From Terriglobia bacterium (GTDB lineage Bacteria; Acidobacteriota; Terriglobia; Versatilivoradales; Versatilivoraceae): 64,000 bases of DNA. The stretch is taken from the NCBI GenBank assembly GCA_951813285.1, contig OX638355.1, positions 494,501-558,500 on the forward strand. Direction: 5' to 3'. Positions 16,250 through 24,730 of the stretch are shown piece by piece; positions within the stretch are counted from its first letter, which is position 1, and every line of letters begins with the position of its first letter. The notes beneath the pieces are model-generated. The model made no database searches. It was not told the origin of the DNA and worked only from the letters and a program-made list of their open reading frames with translations. The position numbers were made by a program, and so were the translations under genes.

Positions 16250-17005
16250 GTGGCCCGTCCAACCGATCAAGAACTGATTGAAGAACTGCGCAAGTTCGAC
16301 ACTCCCTCCATCACCAACGTGGTGGCGACCTATCCCGGCCATCCCCTTTGCCTGGGACTTTACAATCCCTGGACCGAGAACTGGTACACGGATCAATCCA
16401 TACGCTGCATGTTCCCGGAACTGGGCCCAATCGTCGGCTACGCGGTCACCTGCGTCCACGGGCTGCCCGACCCCAGCTACGACTGCCTGAGTCTGGGCGA
16501 CCTGGTGGAAGCCCTGGGCAAGTCCCCAAAACCCACCATCCTGGCCTTCCAGCAGAAGTTTCCGCCGGAAATCGCCGGCAAGGTGGGCCTGGCCGGAGGC
16601 GTCCTGACCACCACTCTCAAGGCCGTCGGGTGCGTGGGGGCCATCTCCAACGGCCCCTCCCGCGACATCGACGAGATCCGTCCCATGAAGTTCCAGTACC
16701 TGCTCAGCGGAACCACGCCCGGACACGGACACATGGCCTTTCGCGCCATCAACGTGCCGGTATCGGTGGCGGGCATGGACGTAGCTCCGGGGGAGATCAT
16801 CCACATGGATGAAAACGGCGCCTGCAAGTTTCCTGCCGACCGTCTGGAAGACGTCTTGAACAACGTTCGGGCGCTGCAGAAGGAGGAAGCGGTCCGCATG
16901 GACCTCCTGAACCAGGCGCGGACGCCCGAGGAGGTGCTGGATATCGTGAGGCAGAATCCCTACGGCGCGACCAAGGACGGAGATTCGGGCGGTTCGAAGC
17001 GCTGA
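16250..17005 (+). CDS. RraA-like family protein (HMG/CHA aldolase-like)
   Basis: A 251-aa protein. I chose GTG 16250 because AGGAGG lies 8 bp upstream; the longer frame from 16184 lacks a comparable site. It contains the RraA/demethylmenaquinone-methyltransferase-like fold: FDTPSITNVVATYPGH, then a GGVLTTTLKAVGCVGAISNG-type loop and SRDIDEI, where the R-D pair binds the divalent metal in class II pyruvate aldolases of this family. Members cleave 4-hydroxy-4-methyl-2-oxoglutarate-like compounds or act on related oxo-acids. Placement after SDR and VOC genes supports a catabolic role. Confidence 0.85.
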   Translation: MARPTDQELIEELRKFDTPSITNVVATYPGHPLCLGLYNPWTENWYTDQSIRCMFPELGPIVGYAVTCVHGLPDPSYDCLSLGDLVEALGKSPKPTILAFQQKFPPEIAGKVGLAGGVLTTTLKAVGCVGAISNGPSRDIDEIRPMKFQYLLSGTTPGHGHMAFRAINVPVSVAGMDVAPGEIIHMDENGACKFPADRLEDVLNNVRALQKEEAVRMDLLNQARTPEEVLDIVRQNPYGATKDGDSGGSKR

Positions 17006-17107
17006 CCGATCGGGTCGGGGGTCTGTCAGGGCAATCGAAGGCTCCGGTGCCGGCTTGCAACCCATTGCCGATGTTCGAATGCGGCCGGAACCGGAAGTAA
17101 GAATCCC

Positions 17108-18178
17108 ATGGATGCAATGGAACAACTTGGCCTGGGGCTGGGGGGACTGCCGCTGTTGAGCCGGGCGCGCACCCGTTCGGTATCCCCGGAGAATCCCGGG
17201 GGGGAGAAGGGGCGGGGCGGGATGGCGGCGCCCGATCCCGCGACCCTGCCCTTCAGCGAAGCGGCCAGCGACCTGGGACAGGGATGGAAGGTCAGTCCCT
17301 TCTACAAGGTGAAACCCGGTGAGACGCTGACCCTGATGGACGTCGAGGGGCCTGGCCTGATCCAGCACATCTGGCTGGTGGCCGATCCCGCCAAGGGACG
17401 CTCCCACGTCCTGCGCTTCTACTGGGACGGGGAGGAGACACCCTCCATCGAAACCCCCGTCTCCGACTTCTTTGCCGTGGGCCACAACCGGTTCGCCCCG
17501 GTGAACTCCCTGGCCGTGACCGTCAACCCCAAGTCGGCCTTCAACTGTTATTGGCCCATGCCCTTCCGCCGCCGGGCCAGGATCAGCTTCACCAACGAAG
17601 ACCAGGAAGAGCTGGGGCTTCTCACCTACCAGATCACCTATGCCGAGACCGAGGTCCCCGAGGGCGCCGGATATCTGCACGCCCAGTGGCGGCGGACCGT
17701 CACCGACCGCGACCATCCCGAGTACGTCATCGTGGACGACGTCCGCGGGCTGGGCAAGTACGCCGGGACCTTCCTGGCCTGGACCCAGTTGTCGGACGGC
17801 TGGTTCGGCGAAGGGGAGATCAAGTTCTTCATTGACGGGGACAGGGAGTTCCCCACCATCTGCGGCACCGGCACCGAGGACTACTTTTGCGGAAGCTTCG
17901 GGTTCCCCGAGACCTACAGCACGGCCTACGCCGGCAACGTGCTCAAGCATCCCGGCGAAGACGGCCCACCCAAGTGGAGCCTCTATCGGTGGCACATCCG
18001 GGATCCCGTCTGCTTCCAGCAGGACCTGCGCGTGACCATCCAGGCCTTGGGCTGGTGGCCCAACGGCAAGTACCAGCCGCTGGCCGATGACATCGCCTCG
18101 GTGGCCTACTGGTACCAGGCCGAACCGCACGTGCCGTTTCCGGAGCTGCCCGGGCTGGCGCGGCGCTGGCCGCGCTGA
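17108..18178 (+). CDS. DUF2961 (GH172-type) glycoside hydrolase
   Basis: A 356-aa protein of the DUF2961 family, which CAZy treats as GH172 (alpha-fructofuranosidase and arabinofuranosidase activities are known in the family). The hallmark GTGTEDYFCGSFGF is present near residue 255, with FYWDGEETPSIETPVSDFF near residue 105 and FFIDGDREFPTICGTG before the hallmark. There is no clear signal peptide; the first ~40 residues are low-complexity, and an internal start at the GGMAAPDP segment is possible. It sits between the RraA-like and nitrilase genes and may supply furanose sugars to the dehydrogenases nearby. Specificity is unknown. Confidence 0.85.
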   Translation: MDAMEQLGLGLGGLPLLSRARTRSVSPENPGGEKGRGGMAAPDPATLPFSEAASDLGQGWKVSPFYKVKPGETLTLMDVEGPGLIQHIWLVADPAKGRSHVLRFYWDGEETPSIETPVSDFFAVGHNRFAPVNSLAVTVNPKSAFNCYWPMPFRRRARISFTNEDQEELGLLTYQITYAETEVPEGAGYLHAQWRRTVTDRDHPEYVIVDDVRGLGKYAGTFLAWTQLSDGWFGEGEIKFFIDGDREFPTICGTGTEDYFCGSFGFPETYSTAYAGNVLKHPGEDGPPKWSLYRWHIRDPVCFQQDLRVTIQALGWWPNGKYQPLADDIASVAYWYQAEPHVPFPELPGLARRWPR

Positions 18179-18275
18179 TCGCGGACAGTGCCCGAGCGGG
18201 CGTAGTTGGGCGTCGCCGGGAGGCAACCGAAACGGCAACCACTGAACCAAGGAACCAACCCGCAAGGAGTTCGAC

Positions 18276-19136
18276 ATGGCTCAACTGACCCTGGCCACCT
18301 GCCAGTTTGAAATCCGGACTCAGGTTGCGAAGAACCTCCTGTCCATCACCCGACAGATGAAGCAGGCCAAGGCCAAGGGGGCCCACCTGGTTCATTTTTC
18401 CGAGGCCTGCTTGACCGGCTACCTGGGGAGCGAGCTGAAATCCGTCCGGGAAATGGACTGGGAAGCTGTTTCCTCCGCCATGGAAGAAATCATGGCGCTG
18501 GCGGGAGAACTGGGTCTGTGGGTGGTGGTGGGATCCAACCACCGACTGTCGGGCCGGCACAAGCCCCACAATTCGCTCTACGTGGTGAGCGATAGGGGAC
18601 GCCTGGTCAACCGCTACGACAAGATGTTTTGCACCGGAGACCACGACGACGACGGTGATCTTCACCACTACAGCCCCGGTCAGGCCTTTGTGACATTCCA
18701 GGTGCAGAATGTGGTTTGCGGGCTGCTGATCTGTCACGACTTTCGCTACCCCGAGCTGTTTCGCCAGTACAAGCGGCTCGGGGTCCAGCTCATGCTGGTC
18801 TCCTTCCACAATGCCGGCGGCAGTCTGCTGAGCTACCACAACTACAACACCTGGGTCTCGACCACCATTCAGGCCGCGGCCGCCAGCAACTATTTTGCGG
18901 TCAGCGCCAACAACGGCACCCGCCGCCATGCCTGGCCAAGCTTTGTGGTGAATGCCGAGGGACTGGTGGTCGACCGGGCCCGACCCCACCGCCCGGCGGT
19001 CCTGATCAACCCCATCGACACTGAAGTGGAGCTGTACGACGCCTCCAAGGCCTGGCGGGACCGCTGCATGCAGGGAACCTTTCATAGTGGAAGCCTCACC
19101 CCGGATCCGCGGTCCAGCGAACGGATCCGGGTCTGA
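18276..19136 (+). CDS. Carbon-nitrogen hydrolase (nitrilase superfamily)
   Basis: A 286-aa nitrilase-superfamily protein with the complete catalytic triad: Glu43 (FSEACLTGY), Lys116 (YDKMF) and Cys153 (LICHDFRYPE). These enzymes hydrolyse amides or carbamyl compounds through a cysteine thioester. GCAAGGAGT precedes ATG 18276. The stop is 16 bp before the next gene, indicating cotranscription with the dehydrogenase-cytochrome. The histidine/aspartate-rich stretch GDHDDDGDLHHY after the lysine is unusual and might be metal-binding. Substrate not assigned. Confidence 0.9.
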   Translation: MAQLTLATCQFEIRTQVAKNLLSITRQMKQAKAKGAHLVHFSEACLTGYLGSELKSVREMDWEAVSSAMEEIMALAGELGLWVVVGSNHRLSGRHKPHNSLYVVSDRGRLVNRYDKMFCTGDHDDDGDLHHYSPGQAFVTFQVQNVVCGLLICHDFRYPELFRQYKRLGVQLMLVSFHNAGGSLLSYHNYNTWVSTTIQAAAASNYFAVSANNGTRRHAWPSFVVNAEGLVVDRARPHRPAVLINPIDTEVELYDASKAWRDRCMQGTFHSGSLTPDPRSSERIRV

Positions 19137-19152
19137 CCCGGACCGGCCAGGA

Positions 19153-21561
19153 ATGCGACTCCAACTCCACACCACGCCCGCCCGTCGAACGGGCTTGATT
19201 TGGCTCTGCCTGACTTTGGGTCTGCTCCTCCTGCCGGCGGCTTTTCGCCCGGGTTCGGCCGGGGCAGACCGGAACCAACCCAACGCCCTGCAGCAACTCA
19301 AGAGCCGATGGCAGTCGGTGCCCTCGCGGGTGGTCGGCTCCCCCGACCCACCTCCCCCCTACCGGGTGGTGCGGGCCTTCCCCAAGCTCTCGCTGACCAA
19401 CCCGGTGGTGGTGGTGAAGGAACCGGGGAGCCAAAGCTTGTGGTTCATCGACCAGGACCCCGGGAAAGCGGGGCCCCGGCTGTGCCGGACCACCGGAGAC
19501 CCGGCCGGCGGCGCCTACGAAATCCTCCACCACTTCGGGAAATCCCTGGCCTACAGCATCGCCTTTCATCCCGCCTTCCAGCAGAACGGACACCTCTTCA
19601 TCGGCAGCAACGACCGGGTTGCGGACGGCGACAAGCGCGTTCGCATCACCCGCTACCGGGTGGACCGCGCCCCGCCCCACCGTTTCCAATCTGACTCGGC
19701 CGAGGTGATCATCGAATGGAAGTCCAACGGTCACGACGGCGCCGCCATCGCCTTCGGTCCCGAAGGGCTGATGTACGTCACCTCCGGCGACGGGACCAGC
19801 GATTCCGACACCAATCTCATGGGCCAGGGACTGGACCACCTGCTGGCCAAGGTGCTGCGGATCGACGTCGACCGCCCGGACCCGGGGCGCCTCTACTCGG
19901 TGCCGCCGGACAATCCGTTCGTCGCAATGGCGGGGGCCCGCCCCGAAACCTGGGCCTACGGGTTGCGCAACCCCTGGCGCATGTCGGTGGACCCCGGGAC
20001 CGGGCATTTATGGGTGGGCAACAATGGACAGGACCTCTGGGAACAGGTCTACCTGGTGGAACGGGGAGCCAACTACGGCTGGAGCGTCTACGAGGGCAGC
20101 CACATCTTCTACGCCAACCGCGAACTGGGACCCACCCCGGTATCCAAGCCCCTGCTGGAACACCCCCATTCCGAAGCCCGCTCCATGACCGGCGGCCTGG
20201 TCTACTACGGCTCCCGCTTCCCGGAGTTGCGGGGAGCCTACATCTACGGCGACTATTCCACCGGCAAGATCTGGGGCGCCCGCGTGGAGGGCCGGAAAGT
20301 CGTCTGGCACAAGGAGCTGGCAGATACCTCCCTGGCCATCGTGGCCTTCGAGGTGGACGCTGACGGCAACCTGCTGGTGCTCGACTATCGAGACAAGGGA
20401 AAGGGGGGGCTCTATTCCCTGGAACCCAACGACGCCCCCGACAGCAGCGACCGCTTCCCACTGCGCCTGAGCCGGACCGGGCTGTTTGCCTCGGTCGCGG
20501 GCCACCGCTTGACGCCCGGCATGATCCCCTACTCGGTGAACGCCCCCCTGTGGTCGGACGGCGCCTTCAAGGAACGGTCTCTCTATCTTCCGCCCCCCGG
20601 GGCCGAGGACGAAGGGCGGAGCCAGGCCGGCGCAGGTATGACCTCCAACCTGGGCTGGAGCTTCCCGGACCGAACGGTGCTGGTCAAGTCGTTCGGATTC
20701 GACTCGGAAAGCGGCGACGGCCGCGAGCGGCACTGGATCGAAACCCGTTTGCTGACCCGGCAGCAGGGCGAATGGGTCGGCTATTCCTATGCCTGGAACC
20801 GAGAGCAGACCGAAGCCCACCTGGTGGGGCGCGAAGGACTGGATGCCTCCTTCGAGATAAGCCTGACCGAAGGCGGTAAGCGCCGGCTGGACTGGCGCTT
20901 CCCCAGCCGCAGCGAATGCATGGTGTGTCACAGCCGGGCCGCCAACTTCGTCCTGGGGCTGTCAACGCTCCAGTTGAACAGGGAACACGACTACGGAGGG
21001 GTGACGGCCAACCAGTTGGAGGCCCTGCACTACCTGGGGGTGCTGAAGCCGTCCTGGTCGGACGGGGACAAGCAGTCCCTGCGAAAGCAGTTGCAGGAGA
21101 GCGGGGTCAACCGCTACCGGCTGGACTCGCGGGTGGAGGCAATCACGGCCGCCGGCTCCGATCGGGGGGTGTTGCCGGCCGAGTTGCCCTTTCACTGGTC
21201 GGCAGCCTTCCCCCGCCTGGTCGACCCCTACGACCCGCGGGCAGACCTGCAGGCCCGGGCCCGCTCCTACCTGCACTCCAACTGCGCCCAGTGCCACGTT
21301 CAGGCCGGCGGAGGCAACTCTCAGATCTCACTGGAGTTCGGCAAAAGCCTGGAAGACATGAGGATGCTGGACCTGGAGCCCCTGCACCACAAGTTCGACA
21401 TCCCCGACGCCAGGCTGGTGGCTCCCGGCGATCCGGCCCGCTCGGTCCTGCTCCACCGAATGGCCACCCGCGACCGGGGCAAGATGCCTCAACTGGCCAC
21501 CTCGCTGGTCGACCGCCAGGCCGTCGAACTGATTCGCGAGTGGATCCGGCGGATGGAGTGA
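19153..21561 (+). CDS. PQQ-type sugar dehydrogenase fused to a diheme cytochrome c domain
   Basis: An 802-aa exported protein. ATG 19153 is chosen because it avoids a 50-bp overlap with the nitrilase and directly precedes a signal peptide (LIWLCLTLGLLLLPAAFRPG). Residues ~60-450 are a soluble glucose/sorbosone dehydrogenase propeller (AIAFGPEGLMYVTSGDGT, then AYGLRNPWRMSVDP, NGQDLWEQ). The C-terminal ~350 residues have two heme sites, CMVCH and CAQCH, in the arrangement of SO_2930-type diheme cytochromes. A fused oxidase-electron acceptor acting in the periplasm is the natural reading: sugar oxidation passing electrons straight to its own hemes. PQQ dependence is inferred from the family. Confidence 0.87.
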   Translation: MRLQLHTTPARRTGLIWLCLTLGLLLLPAAFRPGSAGADRNQPNALQQLKSRWQSVPSRVVGSPDPPPPYRVVRAFPKLSLTNPVVVVKEPGSQSLWFIDQDPGKAGPRLCRTTGDPAGGAYEILHHFGKSLAYSIAFHPAFQQNGHLFIGSNDRVADGDKRVRITRYRVDRAPPHRFQSDSAEVIIEWKSNGHDGAAIAFGPEGLMYVTSGDGTSDSDTNLMGQGLDHLLAKVLRIDVDRPDPGRLYSVPPDNPFVAMAGARPETWAYGLRNPWRMSVDPGTGHLWVGNNGQDLWEQVYLVERGANYGWSVYEGSHIFYANRELGPTPVSKPLLEHPHSEARSMTGGLVYYGSRFPELRGAYIYGDYSTGKIWGARVEGRKVVWHKELADTSLAIVAFEVDADGNLLVLDYRDKGKGGLYSLEPNDAPDSSDRFPLRLSRTGLFASVAGHRLTPGMIPYSVNAPLWSDGAFKERSLYLPPPGAEDEGRSQAGAGMTSNLGWSFPDRTVLVKSFGFDSESGDGRERHWIETRLLTRQQGEWVGYSYAWNREQTEAHLVGREGLDASFEISLTEGGKRRLDWRFPSRSECMVCHSRAANFVLGLSTLQLNREHDYGGVTANQLEALHYLGVLKPSWSDGDKQSLRKQLQESGVNRYRLDSRVEAITAAGSDRGVLPAELPFHWSAAFPRLVDPYDPRADLQARARSYLHSNCAQCHVQAGGGNSQISLEFGKSLEDMRMLDLEPLHHKFDIPDARLVAPGDPARSVLLHRMATRDRGKMPQLATSLVDRQAVELIREWIRRME

Positions 21562-21645
21562 GGGACGGCCCCGGGGAGTGAGTCCCGACCTGATAGTCCT
21601 GGTCATGGAAAGCTCGCGTAGCTCCCAACATGACCGGGTGTGAGC

Positions 21646-22404
21646 ATGAACTTCGATTTGCCCGGCTTCGATTCCATCGTCGTCGCGTGGGCCGCACTGG
21701 CGGTACCCGTCTTCATCTACAGCCTGGTGGGAACCGACCACGTCGGCCGTACCGGTGGAAATCCACCCGGTCCGCGGGTGGCGGCCCGTTGGGGCTGGGT
21801 CGTCATGGAACTGCCGGCGCTGTTGGTGCTGCCGGCCGTCTACGTCTCTGCCGACAACCGGAATTTGGTGGCCGACCTGCTGGTCGCCGCCTGGGTGATC
21901 CACTACGCCCACCGCACCCTGGTGTGGCCCTGGATCGTGCCGCGCTACAGCCGGCCAATGCCGGTCGCCACTTGCGCCTCGGGCTTCGTCTTCAATGTCG
22001 TCAACGGCCTCCTCATCGGCTGGTTCCTGGGCTACGCGGCCGGCTATCCGCGGGAGTGGCTGCTGGACGGCCGCTTCATCGCAGGCGCGGCGGCGTTTCT
22101 GATGGGAGCGGCCCTGAACGTGACCTCCGACTACCGCCTGGCACATATGCGCCGGCAGCAGCAGGGACGCTACCTCGTCCCTCGCGGCGGCGCCTTCAGG
22201 TTCCTGTCATCGCCGAACCTGACGGGCGAGATGGTCGAGTGGATCGGGTTTGCGCTGATGGCCTGGTCGCTGCCGGCGCTGGCATTCGCCCTGTGGACCG
22301 CCGCCAACCTGATTCCCCGCGCCCTCTGGCGCCACCGCTGGTACCGCCGGACCTTCCCCGACTACCCGTGCTCCCGCCGCGCGCTCATCCCGGGCGTTTT
22401 GTGA
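21646..22404 (+). CDS. Steroid 5-alpha-reductase-like membrane protein
   Basis: A 252-aa polytopic membrane protein. ATG 21646 is preferred over GTG 21640. The C-terminal half (FRFLSSPNLTGEMVEWIGFA, NLIPRALWRHRWYRRTFPDY) is the NADPH-binding signature of the 3-oxo-5-alpha-steroid 4-dehydrogenase C-terminal domain (PF02544). An HYAHRTLVWPWIV segment in mid-protein is also typical. Length matches the single-domain bacterial relatives. It lies 84 bp after the sugar dehydrogenase. The substrate is unknown; bacterial homologues need not act on steroids. Confidence 0.85.
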   Translation: MNFDLPGFDSIVVAWAALAVPVFIYSLVGTDHVGRTGGNPPGPRVAARWGWVVMELPALLVLPAVYVSADNRNLVADLLVAAWVIHYAHRTLVWPWIVPRYSRPMPVATCASGFVFNVVNGLLIGWFLGYAAGYPREWLLDGRFIAGAAAFLMGAALNVTSDYRLAHMRRQQQGRYLVPRGGAFRFLSSPNLTGEMVEWIGFALMAWSLPALAFALWTAANLIPRALWRHRWYRRTFPDYPCSRRALIPGVL

Positions 22405-22439
22405 GGCGACGCCAGCGGTAACAGCATGAACTTGATAAG

Positions 22440-22605
22440 GAAACGCCGGATCGGTCCGTTCAGCCCCAACTCCCCCAGCAGGTCCCCCAGCCCCAACTGC
22501 TCCAGCGCCCAGCAACCCACCTGCTCCACCCCCACGCTGCGCGGACGCGTCAAGGCCACCGAATCCACCTCCAACAACTTACGGGCGATTATGGGCCAAA
22601 ATGGG
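22440..22605 (-). pseudogene. IS1634-like transposase N-terminal relic
   Basis: The minus-strand frame reads LLEVDSVALTRPRSVGVEQV followed by GCWALEQLGLGDLLGELGLNG. This resembles the N-terminal region of IS1634-type DDE transposases. There is no catalytic core and the frame runs into the neighbouring gene. A forward ORF over the same bases (22426-22815) has no credible protein features. The rest of 22606-22873 shows nothing I can support. Confidence 0.5.
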
Positions 22606-22873
22606 GGTAAAATCCCTTCAATCGGCCGTTACTTTGTTAAAGATGGGCTACCGCATCAGGGCGCACCGGAACGCCACGTGCGCCGCTTGCTCGAAACATT
22701 CTGGTTTGGCTCATATAGTCCGAGCGGCTGCACAGTTAGCCGTCGGACGAACATGGGTGGAGAAGGAGTAAACGAAGAGGACATTTTGGCACGACGTTGG
22801 AAGCTGATCGAATGAATGGACGATTCAGGTCCAAACGACCAAACGATTCAGCATGCGGAGTCAGCTTTCCGGC

Positions 22874-23818
22874 TTACTTGCCCTTGGAGGACGAGGCGGT
22901 GGGGTCGCCCTGCTTGATGATGTTCATGGCCATGGCCACCATGGAGCCCACGTCGCTCACCGACGCCGGCATGATCAGGCTGTTTCCTTCCTTGGCCAGC
23001 TTGCCGAATTCGGCGATGTACTGCTCGGCCACCCGCAGTTGGAGGGCCTGACCGCCGCCGGGGGCCTGTATGGCTTCGGCCACCTTGACGATCCCTTCGG
23101 CGGTGGCGGCGGCCACGCTGCGAATGGCGGCCGCTTCTCCTTCGGCTTCGTTGATCTGCTGGGTGCGATTGGCTTCGGAATTCTTGATGACTTCCTGCTT
23201 ACTGCCCTCGGCTTCGTTGATGGCCGCGTCCCGAACACCCTCGGAATTCAGAATGACCGCCCGCTTTTCCCGCTCCGCCCGCATCTGCTTTTCCATGGCC
23301 TCCAGAACATCCCGGGGGGGCTTGATGTTCTTGATTTCGTAACGCAGGACCTTCACGCCCCAGGGGTCGGAGGCCATGTCCAGTTCGCTCACCACCGAGG
23401 TATTGATGTTGGTCCGTTCTTCAAAGGTGCGGTCCAGCTCGATCTTGCCCACTTCGCTACGGAGGGTGGTTTGAGCCAGTTGGGAGATGGCGAAGATAAA
23501 GTTGGTGATGCCGTAGGAAGCTCTCTCCGCGTTGAGCACCTTGAGGTAGAGGACGCCATCCACCGAGACCTGGACATTGTCGCGAGTGATGCAGATCTGC
23601 TCGGGGATGTCTATGGCGACTTCCTTCAGGGAATGCCGGTAGCGGATGACATCCAGGAAGGGAATGAGAATATGGAACCCCGCGTTGAGCGTGCCGCTGT
23701 ACCGCCCCAGCCGCTCCACGATATAGGCGCTCTGCTGGGGAACCACCACGGCCGTCTTGGCCAGAATGAACAGCACCAGCACCGCCAGCAGAAAGAGTAC
23801 GATCAACCCTGCGTCCAT
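22874..23818 (-). CDS. qmcA: SPFH/stomatin-family membrane protein QmcA
   Basis: A 314-aa protein with one N-terminal transmembrane helix (LIVLFLLAVLVLFILA) followed by an SPFH/band-7 domain (VVPQQSAYIVERLGRY, then VDGVLYLKVLNAERASYGI and RSEVGKIELDRTFEERTNIN). An Ala/Glu-rich coiled-coil (~residues 195-255) follows. Family members form large ring- or cage-like membrane microdomain assemblies and modulate membrane proteases. It overlaps the upstream nfeD gene by one base (TAATG), the conserved partner arrangement. Confidence 0.92.
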   Translation of the reverse strand: MDAGLIVLFLLAVLVLFILAKTAVVVPQQSAYIVERLGRYSGTLNAGFHILIPFLDVIRYRHSLKEVAIDIPEQICITRDNVQVSVDGVLYLKVLNAERASYGITNFIFAISQLAQTTLRSEVGKIELDRTFEERTNINTSVVSELDMASDPWGVKVLRYEIKNIKPPRDVLEAMEKQMRAEREKRAVILNSEGVRDAAINEAEGSKQEVIKNSEANRTQQINEAEGEAAAIRSVAAATAEGIVKVAEAIQAPGGGQALQLRVAEQYIAEFGKLAKEGNSLIMPASVSDVGSMVAMAMNIIKQGDPTASSSKGK

Positions 23819-24297
23819 TAGCTTTTTCCTCCATTTACCCGTTCAAAAGAGTAGGGGTTGCGAACCCATAGCACGACGCCCTCGACCTGGTCGACCTGAC
23901 AGCTCTCCGCCTGGGCAATAGGCTCCGGCCCCACGTTCTTGGCCCTCCAGGAAGTCCCGCGCAGCTCGACCTGTCCATATCCGTCCACCGCGATGTTCTC
24001 CAGAGACTGGGCCGTTTGGCCCACCAGGTCGTTGACCGGCTGAGCGGGAGCGACCCGCCTCATCCTTTCCTGCAAGCGACCCCTCAACAACAGCAGGCTG
24101 CCGATGGAGAGCATGGAAAAGAGCAGCCATTGCAACCAGGCCGGCCCCTCCAGCCCCACGGCCGCCAGCAGGCCCACCAGCACGGCACCCACACCGAAGA
24201 ACAAGAGGTAAAAGCCGGTGGGAGTGACCAGTTCCAGAAACAGGAGCGCAAGCCCCAACAGCACCCAGAACCACCAGGTCGTTGCCCAACCGTCCAT
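23818..24297 (-). CDS. NfeD family protein (short form)
   Basis: A 159-aa protein: about three transmembrane helices (WWFWVLLGLALLFLELVTPT, then GVGAVLVGLLAAVG and a third) and a C-terminal OB-fold-like NfeD domain (LVGQTAQSLENIAVDGYGQV through ESCQVDQVEGVVLWVRNP). It is the short NfeD1b type without the ClpP-like protease domain. The stop overlaps the start of qmcA, so translational coupling is likely. The pair acts together in membrane microdomain or quality-control functions. Confidence 0.9.
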   Translation of the reverse strand: MDGWATTWWFWVLLGLALLFLELVTPTGFYLLFFGVGAVLVGLLAAVGLEGPAWLQWLLFSMLSIGSLLLLRGRLQERMRRVAPAQPVNDLVGQTAQSLENIAVDGYGQVELRGTSWRAKNVGPEPIAQAESCQVDQVEGVVLWVRNPYSFERVNGGKS

Positions 24298-24479
24298 CGC
24301 AAACCTCTCGGCAACCCGCCTCTGTTGGCGCGGAAAAGAAGCGAAGAGACCATACCATTTTCTCTCGCCTGGAGGCCAGTGGCGAGCGGGTTATCCCTCT
24401 CCACCGAGAGCCTTCGCCGCGGAAACTCCCTGATTCCCCATGGTCAGGCCCTTCCTTTGGAAGGCTGCAGAGTTATATG

Positions 24480-24508
24480 TTGAAAATGATATTCATATTC
24501 ACTATAAT
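24480..24508 (+). promoter_or_regulatory. Strong sigma70-type promoter with an embedded Fur-like box
   Basis: TTGAAA (24480-24485) and TATAAT (24503-24508) are separated by exactly 17 bp. The spacer and flanks (about 24482-24500, GAAAATGATATTCATATTC) match the 19-bp Fur box consensus at 15 positions by eye and form an imperfect palindrome covering the -35/-10 spacer, the right place for repression. The region is markedly AT-rich against its surroundings. The only thing directly downstream is a 48-codon ORF. Confidence 0.55.
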
Positions 24509-24563
24509 GCTGCTCCCTGCGGAAAGCGGCTTCATGGTTTTTTCGATTAGCGGAGGTATCAGA

Positions 24564-24710
24564 ATGGCAACGCTGCGTATGTTGGGATTGATGTTGGCTT
24601 TTCGAAACGGTCGGGCTGTCCAGCCTGAAGTGACCGGCGACACGCCATCCGACATCCCTAGTCACTTTGATCGCCGAATCCGCTTGAGGCATAATGAGTC
24701 CGGGAGTTGA
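24564..24710 (+). CDS. Small ORF downstream of the Fur-like promoter
   Basis: A 48-aa ORF starting at ATG 24564 with CGGAGG 7 bp upstream, and lying 56 bp after the -10 box. The N-terminus is hydrophobic (LRMLGLMLAF); the rest is polar with no recognisable motif. It ends 20 bp before the next gene. It may be a leader peptide, or the truncated start of a lost iron-regulated gene. The remaining bases between nfeD (24297) and here show only a CCTTCC/GGAAGG hairpin near 24450. Confidence 0.35.
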   Translation: MATLRMLGLMLAFRNGRAVQPEVTGDTPSDIPSHFDRRIRLRHNESGS

Positions 24711-24730
24711 GCCCTGTCGGTCCCGGAGAC

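Noticed and set aside
22426-22815. 129-codon forward ORF
   Set aside because: Low-complexity Pro/Ser content; the opposite strand has recognisable transposase similarity over the same bases.
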